42,310 bases of DNA from Methanomassiliicoccaceae archaeon (GCA_009776625.1 WRNL01000001.1:1-42310), one strand, 5' to 3'; positions 30,296 to 37,816 are shown, counted from the first letter of the stretch. A program made the numbers and translations. The notes: generated by a model not told the origin, from the sequence alone.

Positions 30296-30768
30296 CACAG
30301 CACCTTCGTGTGCCACGCCGTCTGCCCGCGCTCCTCGTCCAGCCCTATGGACACGCTCCTGACCGTCGGGGGGAGCTCGGTCTCCCCGACTACCCTCTCG
30401 GCCATCATCCTGGCCATCTCCTCGGCGGTGGTCGTCGCGATGTCCAGCATCAGGACGTCCTCCGCAGGGAACACGTACCTCTTGCCGCACGACGAGACCT
30501 CGACCGACCCGTCCCTCTCCTCTATCCTGACTATCCCGGACGCCGCCGGCAGCAGGACCTTGTGGTCCATCTCGGCTGCCATCTCCCTCAGCCTCCTCTT
30601 GAGGACTACGAAGTCCATCACCATGCCGTCCGCCCCTGTCTCCCCCTCGATCCTCATCCTCACCGCATAGCTGTGGCCGTGCAGCCTAGAACACTTCTCG
30701 TGCATGGGGATGAAGTGGCAGGAGGAGAACCCTATCCCGGCGTGGCCGCCGTCGATCTCTATGATCAT
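30295..30768 (-). CDS. queD: 6-carboxytetrahydropterin synthase (QueD/PTPS family)
   Basis: Converts dihydroneopterin triphosphate to 6-carboxytetrahydropterin, the substrate of QueE. The 157-residue PTPS-family protein has the zinc-binding histidines in FSSCHFIPMHEKCSRLHGHS, with a catalytic-type cysteine between, and MVMDFVVLKRRL downstream. Second gene of the operon: its ATG overlaps the mtxX stop by four bases, and its TGA overlaps the queC start by one. Confidence 0.92.
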   Translation of the reverse strand: MIIEIDGGHAGIGFSSCHFIPMHEKCSRLHGHSYAVRMRIEGETGADGMVMDFVVLKRRLREMAAEMDHKVLLPAASGIVRIEERDGSVEVSSCGKRYVFPAEDVLMLDIATTTAEEMARMMAERVVGETELPPTVRSVSIGLDEERGQTAWHTKVL

Positions 30769-31514
30769 CCCCTGCCCCCTGCGAGCGTCATGGCGAGTAT
30801 CAGCGAGTCCATGTAGTCCGTCTTGACCCTGGAGGTGTCCACGAACACCTTGTCTATGTTAAGCACCGGCGCGCCCATGGCCACCGCATCTCCTAAGAAG
30901 TGCAGCGCCCTGAATATCAGGTTCCCCGATATCCCGTCGGGCGCGATTATCAGATCGGCCTCTTCCACAGCGGACTCGATCAGTATCTCCGCGTGGTAGG
31001 AGTCGTACCCCTCCTTCTGGAGCATGGACACCAGCTCCTCCGCGTCCTCGATCGTCCTGTCGACGTACTTGTTCCTGCCCTTGTCCCCGCTCCTGCCGCC
31101 GGACATGACCGCTATCCTCGTCCCTGCGCCGAGCTCCTTCATCAGGGCTATCGACCTGACGACGATGCTGTGCTTCTCCTCTACGGTCCACCCCTCGTCG
31201 ATGCCGACAGGCGCCATGAAGAATGTGCGGCCCCTCGGCGGCTCCATTATGACCAGCCTCTCCAGCTCCTCGACCCCGGCCCTCTCTTTCAGGACGGGGA
31301 GGAGGGCGGAGGAGGGCATGTCCCCCCTGACCGCCGCGTCTATCCTGCCGGAGAAGAGGTCGTCCACCAGCTCCGCTGGGTCGCCGTATATTCTGACGCC
31401 GTCCTTGTTCAGCGTGCGGACGCTGTTCTCGACGTGCCCGGAGGAGGTGCCGCGCCCGATCCCCACGCGCACGTCGGGGAGGCTGCTGTGCAGGAGGTCT
31501 TTGACTGTGAACAT
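30765..31514 (-). CDS. mtxX: Methanogenesis marker protein 4 (MtxX-like)
   Basis: A 249-residue protein resembling the methanogen marker 4 / MtxX family, distant from phosphate acetyltransferases. VRVGIGRGTSSGHVENSVRT, VSMLQKEGYDSYHAEILIE and DLIIAPDGISGNLIFRALHF are the recognisable parts, the last being the substrate loop. Known: found almost only in methanogens, function unresolved (it was once proposed as a methyltransferase). It leads an operon with queD, queC and queE, an unexpected pairing. The TATA-like CTTAATA (31538-31544) centred 27 bases before ATG 31514 implies a leaderless mRNA. The identity rests on memory of the family. Confidence 0.72.
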   Translation of the reverse strand: MFTVKDLLHSSLPDVRVGIGRGTSSGHVENSVRTLNKDGVRIYGDPAELVDDLFSGRIDAAVRGDMPSSALLPVLKERAGVEELERLVIMEPPRGRTFFMAPVGIDEGWTVEEKHSIVVRSIALMKELGAGTRIAVMSGGRSGDKGRNKYVDRTIEDAEELVSMLQKEGYDSYHAEILIESAVEEADLIIAPDGISGNLIFRALHFLGDAVAMGAPVLNIDKVFVDTSRVKTDYMDSLILAMTLAGGRG

Positions 31515-31537
31515 CGAGCGTCCATTATGTCCTGCGT

Positions 31538-31598
31538 ATTAAGGATTTGTGGCATCGCGGAGGCTGACCTGACACCACCTAACTCGCTACATGTAGCG
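31538..31598. promoter_or_regulatory. Divergent control region with a perfect 14-bp palindrome
   Basis: The mtxX TATA-like box (31538-31544) is followed, 41 bases farther, by the perfect palindrome CGCTACATGTAGCG at 31585-31598. The palindrome lies between the divergent mtxX operon and the membrane-protein gene and could regulate either. Confidence 0.5.
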
Positions 31599-31637
31599 TC
31601 GCTGTTTGATAAGGGGGGATTGAGAGTGCAGGCCATC

Positions 31638-32225
31638 ATGGATGAAGAACACACGTTTGACGGCACCGAAGATGCCGCCGGCCCCTCGGCCCCGACGATG
31701 TCCGCAGATGGAGAGAAAGGAGGCTGGCACCAAAAAGGGGACGGCGGGTGGAGCCGCGGGTTTGACAATGACGCATTGACCGCGCTACTGGCGATGAAAG
31801 ATGACTTCGGCAGACGGCTGGAGTTGGCCTCTGACAGGCAGAATGCCATGGTGCAGTCCATAGGCATAATCCTAGCTTTCGCATCTATTCTGCTAGGGGA
31901 GACCGTGCGCTTAATCCACACGGGCCAATGGGGCGCTTGCGAGGCGGTATCGGTGACCGCGATGCTGTCCTGCTGCATGACGGGCATCGCGACAATCTGG
32001 GAGTGGAAGAGTTGGAAGCTCTACACCGGGTTCTATTCGGACGATGTCGTGAGAGCGTTCAGAGGCTGGAGGTTCGTTGACTTACACTACATGCTCGTGG
32101 GAGGTGTCCTCATATCCCATGACGCAATGACCAGAAACAATTATATCCTAAGGAGAAGGATATCCTGGATGGTGTTGTTTCTCATCTCGGGAACGTTATC
32201 CACAGTGACTGGCATGGTGGTATGA
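31638..32225 (+). CDS. Three-helix membrane protein of a two-gene module
   Basis: A 195-residue protein. Residues 1-60 are soluble, with acidic and glycine-rich parts. Two closely spaced membrane segments follow (about 71-93, SIGIILAFASILLG; about 101-121), then a 50-residue basic/aromatic segment, and a last membrane segment at 175-195 (WMVLFLISGTLSTVTGMVV) ending the protein. The layout resembles archaeal 2-4TM proteins sometimes proposed as membrane effectors, but no specific family is recognised. ATG 31638 follows a GGGGGA stretch. A 65-residue gene begins in its stop codon (TGATG). A copy of only its last 29 codons lies at 32532-32621 before a duplicate of that small gene. Confidence 0.75.
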   Translation: MDEEHTFDGTEDAAGPSAPTMSADGEKGGWHQKGDGGWSRGFDNDALTALLAMKDDFGRRLELASDRQNAMVQSIGIILAFASILLGETVRLIHTGQWGACEAVSVTAMLSCCMTGIATIWEWKSWKLYTGFYSDDVVRAFRGWRFVDLHYMLVGGVLISHDAMTRNNYILRRRISWMVLFLISGTLSTVTGMVV

Positions 32226-32422
32226 TGGGTCTGAAAGACATGTTCAGAAGAAAGCCGAACCCATACACAAAGTGGCTCCAAGAGGGGGAGGAGAAGAACA
32301 AGCACACCTTAGAGATCATCCTGCCGCCGATGGACGAGAACGGTCGCTTCGTCCCGGACCGGTCCAGACCGGGGGTTCCGCTGTACGAGTATATCGAGAA
32401 GGTCATGAGGGAGAACCCATGA
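32225..32422 (+). CDS. Small partner protein, copy 1 (65 residues)
   Basis: A 65-residue charged soluble protein, opening MGLKDMFRRK and containing EIILPPMDENGRFVPDRSRP. ATG 32225 is chosen over ATG 32222 because the duplicate gene starts at the equivalent place, sharing one base with the stop of the preceding frame (TGATG). Hand alignment with copy 2 gives about 40 of 65 identical residues, densest in the middle. No known domain is recognised. Tight coupling to the membrane protein suggests the two proteins act together, for example as effector and regulator or immunity factor; this is inference. Confidence 0.7.
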   Translation: MGLKDMFRRKPNPYTKWLQEGEEKNKHTLEIILPPMDENGRFVPDRSRPGVPLYEYIEKVMRENP

Positions 32423-32531
32423 TTCGGAGCAGACGGCGGCCACAGATGACCGACCTGGACGATGACCACTGAAGCCGTATCCATGGTGACTGAAATAGCA
32501 ATCGAATGAATCTACGATGCGGTAGCTATGC

Positions 32532-32621
32532 AACAATTATATCTTAAAAAAGAGAGTGTCGTGGATGGCGTTGTTCCTCCTCGCAGGAACGGCATCCACA
32601 GTTACAGGCATGGTGATGTGA
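32532..32621 (+). pseudogene. 5'-truncated remnant of the membrane-protein gene
   Basis: Reading from AAC at 32532 gives NNYILKKRVSWMALFLLAG, then TASTVTGMVM and TGA at 32619-32621. This matches the last 29 residues of the intact membrane protein (NNYILRRRISWMVLFLISG...) at 21 of 29 positions. Upstream, the frame meets TAG at once and the alignment fades after a one-base shift. It is therefore the surviving tail of a second copy, kept just in front of the intact duplicate of the small gene. Confidence 0.85.
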
Positions 32622-32818
32622 TGAACCTTAGGGACATGTTCAGCAGATGTCGCACCCCTGACACAAGGGGCCTCCAAGAGGGGGATGAGAAGAACAAGCG
32701 CACCATGGAGATCATCCTGCCGCCGACGGACGAGAAGGGGCGTTTCGTCCCGGACCGGTCCAGGCCTGGGATGACGATCCCCGAATATCTCAAAACCTTC
32801 GACATGGAGGGGCCGTAA
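32621..32818 (+). CDS. Small partner protein, copy 2 (65 residues)
   Basis: Same length as copy 1 and clearly related: MNLRDMFSRC at the start and the central EIILPPTDEKGRFVPDRSRP. ATG 32621 shares a base with the stop of the truncated membrane-protein remnant. The frame is intact and conserved in the core although its own membrane partner has decayed, which argues for selection on the small protein. It ends with TAA. Function is unknown. Confidence 0.7.
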   Translation: MNLRDMFSRCRTPDTRGLQEGDEKNKRTMEIILPPTDEKGRFVPDRSRPGMTIPEYLKTFDMEGP

Positions 32819-32847
32819 CCCAATGGTGTGATGACAACACGCAACCC

Positions 32848-32906
32848 TTTCATCACATAACCGAATTACAATATATCCTGATACAGAGTTTCATCTTATA
32901 ACCGAA
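32848..32906. repeat. 18-bp direct repeat pair
   Basis: TTTCATCACATAACCGAA (32848-32865) and TTTCATCTTATAACCGAA (32889-32906), two mismatches, 41 bases apart. They lie in the AT-rich gap after the duplicated module and before a TATA-like box at 32949. Role unknown. Confidence 0.6.
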
Positions 32907-32948
32907 AAACGAAGTGGTAAAGGGGAAGGGGCGGGAACGCCACATCGG

Positions 32949-33085
32949 TTTTTAAAAGGATGAACGCGGTTTGCTCACCGCACCTCGGTCGCAAGGTTGT
33001 CGATCGCATCCTCCATGGTGCAGCGTAGCTATAGCCCAGCCCAGAGGGCGGGCGCCTTCATGCCCAGCCTTGGCTTGACAAATAG
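32949..33085 (+). ncRNA. Candidate non-coding transcript with strong TATA box
   Basis: TTTTTAAAAG at 32949-32958 with CGG before it is a strong archaeal TATA-like box, but no plus-strand gene follows. The 110 bases after it can fold: GCGGT/ACCGC at 32966-32981, and GCCC-N2-CCC-AGA-GGG-N-GGGC at about 33036-33055. The segment ends near the convergent dph2 stop. A small RNA is plausible; no family is recognised, and the boundary at 33085 is arbitrary. Confidence 0.3.
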
Positions 33086-33089
33086 ATGG

Positions 33090-34079
33090 TTACAGGGACC
33101 CTATCGAGTCGAACTCGTACCCGTCCCACTCCCTGAGCCCGAGCGCCACCTCCGCCTCTGTGACGGTCAGCATCGGTTTTGAGTATCGGGCGGAGTCATC
33201 CGTCGCTATCCTCGGGCAGGCGGTGCAGACATAGGCGTCCACCTTGTAATGCAGGAGCGCGTCCGGCCCGACCTCGTTGAGCAAGACCATGTACGCCTTC
33301 TTCCCCTGACCCCTTATCCTCTCGGCGAGGGAGTCCGCGGCGGCCCGCCTCTCCTGTCCCGGCTTGGAGCAGACTATCACTAGGAAGCTCTCGGCGGACC
33401 TCGCCCTCTCGATGGCGGCGAACCTCCTCCTGACCATCCTGTCCCTCGCCTCGTCCACAGACCTCACCTCCCCTGTGAGCGGATCAAGGACGAGGACGGC
33501 CCTCTTCGTCCCGAAGGATGCGGCGAGGGGGTGGAAATCGCCCTCGCCGATGTACAGGAACGCGTCCACTTCCCTGTTCATGGAGGTGGCGGCGCTGAAG
33601 TCGCACCCGAGCACCTGGCCGGGGTGGCATATCCTGCCGTCGCCCGTCCCTACGGACACCTCCTTCCCCATCCCCTCGAGTGCCTCCTTGGCCTCCGGGA
33701 TCAGCCCGACGTACTGGACGGTCGCGAGCAGCCCGACCCGTTTCGGGAGCCTTTCCGCCGCCGCCCTGACGGCATCCCCTATTTCAAGGTCGGCCCTCGC
33801 CTCCACAAAGAGGACGTCCCCGCCTGCATCCTTGGGGCGTATGGGCGAATGCCCGAAGTGTACCAGCGCGTCCGCGTGCTTTTTATAATCGGCGAACAGG
33901 TCGCAGGCGCCGTAGCAGGGGTCGCCGAGGACGACCACCCCGGCCCCCGTGGAGGCCGATAAGAAATCCGATATGCGCAGGGCGTCGGCCTTGAGCCCTT
34001 CCGGCAGCTGGACCGCCACCGTGGCATAGCCCCTCCCTCTTATCCAGGAGGCGACGGCGTCCAGCTCCAGGTCGAACAT
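33090..34079 (-). CDS. dph2: Diphthamide synthase Dph2
   Basis: Radical enzyme for the first step of diphthamide formation on elongation factor 2: it transfers the aminocarboxypropyl group of S-adenosylmethionine. The 329-residue protein keeps the three cluster-binding cysteines in separate places: Cys59 in DPCYGACDLF, Cys159 in GQVLGCDFS and Cys285/288 in VCTACPRIATDD, as in archaeal Dph2 homodimers. Its ATG directly follows the TAA of rpl10e without a gap. A protein-synthesis operon with L10e fits the target, EF-2. Confidence 0.93.
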   Translation of the reverse strand: MFDLELDAVASWIRGRGYATVAVQLPEGLKADALRISDFLSASTGAGVVVLGDPCYGACDLFADYKKHADALVHFGHSPIRPKDAGGDVLFVEARADLEIGDAVRAAAERLPKRVGLLATVQYVGLIPEAKEALEGMGKEVSVGTGDGRICHPGQVLGCDFSAATSMNREVDAFLYIGEGDFHPLAASFGTKRAVLVLDPLTGEVRSVDEARDRMVRRRFAAIERARSAESFLVIVCSKPGQERRAAADSLAERIRGQGKKAYMVLLNEVGPDALLHYKVDAYVCTACPRIATDDSARYSKPMLTVTEAEVALGLREWDGYEFDSIGSL

Positions 34080-34598
34080 TTACCTCATGTATTCCTGTCC
34101 CTTCTCTATCTCGACGTAGCAGGGGGACGGGAACTTCATGGACGCCTTCCAGAGCGCGGTCTTGGCGACGTTCGCTTTCTCAGGGGTCACGCTGACGGTG
34201 AGGATCGCCTGGTCGCGCTCGAGCCTGGCCGCCGTGCTGACGTTCTTCCCGAACGCCGAGCGCATGCCGCTCGAGACACGGTCGGCGCCCGCGCCGGTGG
34301 CGAGCTTGTTCTCCCTTAGCACGCAGTGGGGGTACGTCCTCACCTTGAGGTAGTAGTTGGCGGACCCCGCCTGGCTGGAGAGCATCTTGTTGGCGGCTAT
34401 GCGCCCCGCCTCCAGCGCGGTGTGCCTTATCTGCACCCTGTTCTTGACTTTGAGGGTGAGGGTGATCGGGAACTCCCCGCTCGCGTTCCCCATGTCGAAC
34501 TGGTTCAACCTGCTTGCCGGGACGCCTCCCATGTATTCGCGGCGCGTGAACGCCTGTCCTGTGATCCTTCTGTACATCGATGCGGGCTTTCTTACCAT
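34080..34598 (-). CDS. rpl10e: Ribosomal protein L10e (uL16)
   Basis: Large-subunit protein near the tRNA-binding sites, the archaeal counterpart of bacterial L16. The 172 residues open MVRKPASMYRRITGQAFTRR and contain EYMGGVPASRLNQFDMGN and YPHCVLRENKLATGAGADR, all conserved. ATG 34598 is chosen over an in-frame upstream start because AGGTGG (34604-34609) is its ribosome site and the TATA-like TTTAAAT (34646-34652) gives a leader of about 25 bases. It is the first gene of the rpl10e-dph2 operon. Confidence 0.96.
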   Translation of the reverse strand: MVRKPASMYRRITGQAFTRREYMGGVPASRLNQFDMGNASGEFPITLTLKVKNRVQIRHTALEAGRIAANKMLSSQAGSANYYLKVRTYPHCVLRENKLATGAGADRVSSGMRSAFGKNVSTAARLERDQAILTVSVTPEKANVAKTALWKASMKFPSPCYVEIEKGQEYMR

Positions 34599-34773
34599 TT
34601 GCGCCACCTGTGTGGAATGTGATAGAGCGACAATCCCCAATTTCTATTTAAAGGCTATTGCCTCCGCCATGTGCCTTGGAAAGCGGCCCTCCTTATAGTA
34701 AGAAGAAGGGAACCCGTAAAAGAGCCTTGTATTCCGGGGGCAGCTGAGCCCCGCCGCGCCCCCCGCGGCAACC

Positions 34774-34781
34774 AATTATAT
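34774..34781 (+). promoter_or_regulatory. TATA-like box of the hydrogenase protease gene
   Basis: AATTATAT centred 26-27 bases before ATG 34804, predicting a leaderless message and excluding an in-frame ATG at 34780. Confidence 0.55.
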
Positions 34782-34803
34782 GGGGGGAGCGGTTGAGGGG
34801 TGC

Positions 34804-35295
34804 ATGGGTAAGCTTGCGGACAGGGCGGTGGTGGTCGGCCTCGGTAGCCCGATAATGAGCGACGACGCCGTCGGGCTCAGGGTGTCCGAGGCCGTGGAGG
34901 CGCTCGGGCTGCCCGACGTCGACGCGCTGCAGGAGGCGGTCGGCGGCCTCGACATAATCCCCCTCATCTCAGGGTACAGGCACGCGGTGATCGTGGACGC
35001 GATACTGACCGGGGCCCACGAGCCTGGAACTGTGATGATCTTCGACATGGACGGCTTTGACTGCACGGTGGCGGACGCCCCCGCGCACGGCTTCAACCTC
35101 GCCACAGCCATAAGGATCGGGCGGGGCATGGACGGCGGCTCCATGCCGGAGGCAATAAGGTTCGTCGCCGTCGAGGTGGAGGACCTGATGACCGTTAGCG
35201 AGTCGATGACGCCCCGGGTGGCCGCCGCCGTCGGGCCTGCGGCAAACGCCGTCCTGCACGTCCTGGAATCGCTCAGACGTCCGGGCCGGAGCTGA
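34804..35295 (+). CDS. Hydrogenase maturation protease
   Basis: A 163-residue endopeptidase of the HyaD/HycI family that removes the C-terminal tail of a [NiFe]-hydrogenase large subunit after nickel insertion. AVVVGLGSPIMSDDAVGLRV matches the N-terminal G-N/S-P-x-x-x-D-D-x-x-G signature with a nickel-sensing acidic residue. VIVDAILTGAHEPGTV carries the second conserved aspartate. Methanogens need such proteases for F420-reducing and methyl-viologen-reducing hydrogenases. The hydrogenase genes are not in this window. Its 3' end overlaps the convergent M16 peptidase gene by 23 bases. Confidence 0.8.
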   Translation: MGKLADRAVVVGLGSPIMSDDAVGLRVSEAVEALGLPDVDALQEAVGGLDIIPLISGYRHAVIVDAILTGAHEPGTVMIFDMDGFDCTVADAPAHGFNLATAIRIGRGMDGGSMPEAIRFVAVEVEDLMTVSESMTPRVAAAVGPAANAVLHVLESLRRPGRS

Positions 35296-36544
35296 TGAGC
35301 GCCTCGATGGCCTTGTCCTTCCTTCCGAGGACGGACACGTTCAGCGCCGACCCCTTTATGACGTCCGCGGCGACCCTCATGACATCCTCCTCCGTCACGG
35401 CGGACAATGCGTCCAGCCGGTCGGCCAGCGTCCGCGGCCTCCCGCTGAGCAGGAAGTCCCTCCCCAGCACGTACATGCGCCGCTCGGTCGACTCCATGGA
35501 CCTCACCAGCGAGCCCTTGACCAGGTTCTTCGTCCTCTCCAGCTCCCCTTCCCGGAGCCCCTCGTCCCTCATCTCCCTGTAGACGCGGGCGACTGCCTCC
35601 AGCGCATCGGCGACGTTCTCGCTGGTGCATGACATGCACGTGTACATGGCGCCCGCATCGGAGTGCTGCTCCATCATGTTGTACACGGCGTACACGAGCG
35701 CCCTCTCCTCCCTGACCTCCTGGAACAGCCTGGAGCTGATCCCGGAGCCCAGCGCCGCGCTCAGCAGCGCGAGCGGCGCCTTGTCCCGGTGGTCCGCGCC
35801 GTAGGACGGGAACCCCATCGCGACGTGGTAGTGCTCGGACCTGTTCTTCCTGAAACTGTGCCCCGCCTTCGGGGGGGCGGGCCTCTCCCTCTTAGTCTCC
35901 TTCTTGCCTGAGAGTCCGTCGAACCTGTCCTCCGCCCACGAGAGGACCTCGTCCGGCTCGACCGCCCCCGCCGCGAAGACCGCGATGTTCGGTATGCCGT
36001 ACCTCTCCCCGTAGTACCCCCTGAGGTCCGCGGCGGTCAGCCCCTTCACTATCTCCTGCGTCCCGCCCTCGTCCCTGGAGAGGGGGTGGCCCCTCCATAT
36101 GTTAGCCGAGAAGACGTCGTGGATGTAAGTCTCCGGCTCGTTCTCGATCATGCTCAGCTCCTGGACGACGATCTTCTTCTCGAGCTCCACGTCCCCCTCC
36201 TTGATCAGGGGGCCCGCCACCACCTCGGCGACGGCGTCCCTCGCGACGCCCTTCGTCTCCTTTATCGTCACCGCGTAGAAGGCTGTCATCTCCTTCCCGG
36301 TGAAGGCGTTCATCTCCCCGCCCGCGCCCTCCATGTCCTTCGCCATCTGGTAGGACGACCGGTTCTCCGTCTCCCTGAACACCACGTGCTCCAGGAGGTG
36401 CGATATCCCGTCTATGCCGTCGCGCTCGTCCCTCGACCCCGTCCTCACGCCGACCATGTACCCCGCGCTCCCGCACCCGGGCACACTCTCGACCAGCACG
36501 GGCACGCCCCCCGGCGTCCTCTCGAAGCTTATCTTCCCGCTCAT
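35273..36544 (-). CDS. M16-family zinc metallopeptidase
   Basis: A 423-residue peptidase related to processing proteases and insulinase. The inverted zinc motif HxxEH is in GISHLLEHVVFRET, and the distal glutamate in VVQELSMIENEPE. MNAFTGKEMTAFYAVT is the next conserved block. The second half, with FRKNRSEHYHVAMGFPSYGA and LGSGISSRLFQEVREERALVYAV, is the inactive partner domain. Substrate unknown. It is divergent from the PAC2 gene, and both appear to use a single TATA-like box at 36566-36573. Confidence 0.92.
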   Translation of the reverse strand: MSGKISFERTPGGVPVLVESVPGCGSAGYMVGVRTGSRDERDGIDGISHLLEHVVFRETENRSSYQMAKDMEGAGGEMNAFTGKEMTAFYAVTIKETKGVARDAVAEVVAGPLIKEGDVELEKKIVVQELSMIENEPETYIHDVFSANIWRGHPLSRDEGGTQEIVKGLTAADLRGYYGERYGIPNIAVFAAGAVEPDEVLSWAEDRFDGLSGKKETKRERPAPPKAGHSFRKNRSEHYHVAMGFPSYGADHRDKAPLALLSAALGSGISSRLFQEVREERALVYAVYNMMEQHSDAGAMYTCMSCTSENVADALEAVARVYREMRDEGLREGELERTKNLVKGSLVRSMESTERRMYVLGRDFLLSGRPRTLADRLDALSAVTEEDVMRVAADVIKGSALNVSVLGRKDKAIEALISSGPDV

Positions 36545-36565
36545 GCCCGCAGGATTGCGTGCGAG

Positions 36566-36573
36566 TAATTATA
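36566..36573. promoter_or_regulatory. Shared bidirectional TATA box
   Basis: TAATTATA reads TATAATTA on the other strand. It is centred about 25 bases from the M16 peptidase ATG (36544, minus) and about 30 from the PAC2 ATG (36600, plus). Only 55 bases separate the two start codons, and no other TATA-like sequence is visible. Confidence 0.55.
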
Positions 36574-36599
36574 CGTTCACAACCGATACGGCGTGCATC

Positions 36600-37340
36600 A
36601 TGGCGGAGATGAAGATAATAAGGTACTCCGAGCAGAGGTACGACGACCCCACCGCGATAGTCGGCCTCCCCGGGATCGGTCTGGTGGGCTCGATACTGAC
36701 GAGCTTCGCGATAAGGGAGCTGGACATGGAGGTCGTGGCCGCCGTCGCGTCCCCCGACTTCCCCCCCTACACCCTGATCCAGGACGGGAACCCGTACCCC
36801 CCGGTGCGGGTGTACGGGTGCAGGAGGGAGAACGCGTCCGGCGAGTGCGGCGACCTGGTCATCGTGACCTCCGAGATAACGCTCAGGCCGGAGCTGTACT
36901 ACGACCTCAACACGGCGCTGACCGGGCTTTTCAAGGAGATGGGCGTGTCCAGCGTGATAGCGATAGAGGGGATACCGCAGTTCGAAGAGAGCGGGGGCAT
37001 ATTCGCCTGCGGGTCGTCGGCGGCCTCCAGGGAGAGGATCGAGGGGCTCGGCCTCAAGCCGCTGGAGGACGGCCTGGTGAGGGGGCTGACCGGCATAATG
37101 CTCTACGAGGCGTTCTACTCCGGCATGGACGTGATCGCCATGCTCTGCCCCGCCAACCCCGCACTGCCCGACCCCAGGTCGGCGGCGAGGATGCTCGAGC
37201 CCCTGTCCAAGCTCGTGCCGGAGCTGCAGATCGACGCCGGCCCGCTGTACAAGGAGGCGGAGGAGATCGAGAGCAAGATCAAGCAGCAGGAGTACGGGTA
37301 CGAGGTCGCCCCCAGCGACATCCGGCAGCTGTACGGGTGA
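36600..37340 (+). CDS. PAC2-family protein (proteasome assembly chaperone-like)
   Basis: A 246-residue PAC2-domain protein. TAIVGLPGIGLVGSILTSFA is the family's N-terminal glycine-rich strand, with SVIAIEGIPQFEESGGIFAC and PANPALPDPRSAARMLEPLS downstream, and a C-terminal coiled-coil-like tail (YKEAEEIESKIKQQE). Known: archaeal PbaA/PbaB and eukaryotic Pac2 share this fold and help assemble proteasome rings, though other family members bind different partners. It starts an operon with pyruvoyl-dependent arginine decarboxylase and a zinc-ribbon protein. ATG 36600 is set by the promoter; the 62 in-frame codons upstream oppose the M16 gene. Confidence 0.88.
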   Translation: MAEMKIIRYSEQRYDDPTAIVGLPGIGLVGSILTSFAIRELDMEVVAAVASPDFPPYTLIQDGNPYPPVRVYGCRRENASGECGDLVIVTSEITLRPELYYDLNTALTGLFKEMGVSSVIAIEGIPQFEESGGIFACGSSAASRERIEGLGLKPLEDGLVRGLTGIMLYEAFYSGMDVIAMLCPANPALPDPRSAARMLEPLSKLVPELQIDAGPLYKEAEEIESKIKQQEYGYEVAPSDIRQLYG

Positions 37341-37345
37341 CCCTT

Positions 37346-37816
37346 ATGCAACTGGTCCCCACCAAGTACTTCGTCACGTCCGGCAGGGCGTCGAGCAGGG
37401 TGTCCGGCCTCAACGCCTTCGACATGGCCCTCATGTCCGCCGGGATATGCGAGCAGAACCTGGTCGCCGTCTCGTCGGTCATACCCGAGGGGGCGGTGAT
37501 GACCGCCCCCGCCGCGATCCCCATGGGCGCGGTCACCCACTGCGTCATCTCCCAGATCAGGGGGGAGGGCGGCGCTATCTCCGCCGGCATCGCCTACGCC
37601 CTCCGCGAGGACGGCAAGGGGGGGTACGTGGCGGAGGGGCGCCTCGAGGGGCCCGGCGAGGGCCTGAGGTCCGAGCTGGAGAGGAGGGTCGGCGAGATGT
37701 CGAGCGCCAGGGGCGTGGCCTTCGGGGAGACGCGCTTCCTTATCGAAGAGATGGATGTTCCAGATGGAATGTACGGGTGCTGCCTGGCGGCGCTCGTGTT
37801 CACGGAGTACAGATGA
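37346..37816 (+). CDS. pdaD: Pyruvoyl-dependent arginine decarboxylase
   Basis: Decarboxylates arginine to agmatine for polyamine synthesis. The 156-residue proenzyme cleaves itself at a serine to make the pyruvoyl group; the site is the paired serine in NLVAVSSVIPEGA. Other conserved parts are PTKYFVTSGRASSRVSGLNA at the start, ISAGIAYALREDGKGGYVAE and a C-terminal VFTEYR. ATG 37346 lies five bases after the PAC2 stop. The ATG of the following zinc-ribbon gene overlaps this stop (ATGA). Confidence 0.93.
   Translation: MQLVPTKYFVTSGRASSRVSGLNAFDMALMSAGICEQNLVAVSSVIPEGAVMTAPAAIPMGAVTHCVISQIRGEGGAISAGIAYALREDGKGGYVAEGRLEGPGEGLRSELERRVGEMSSARGVAFGETRFLIEEMDVPDGMYGCCLAALVFTEYR

Noticed and set aside
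33000..33089. tRNA gene
   Set aside because: No T-arm GTTC sequence, no acceptor pairing and no anticodon arm could be built.
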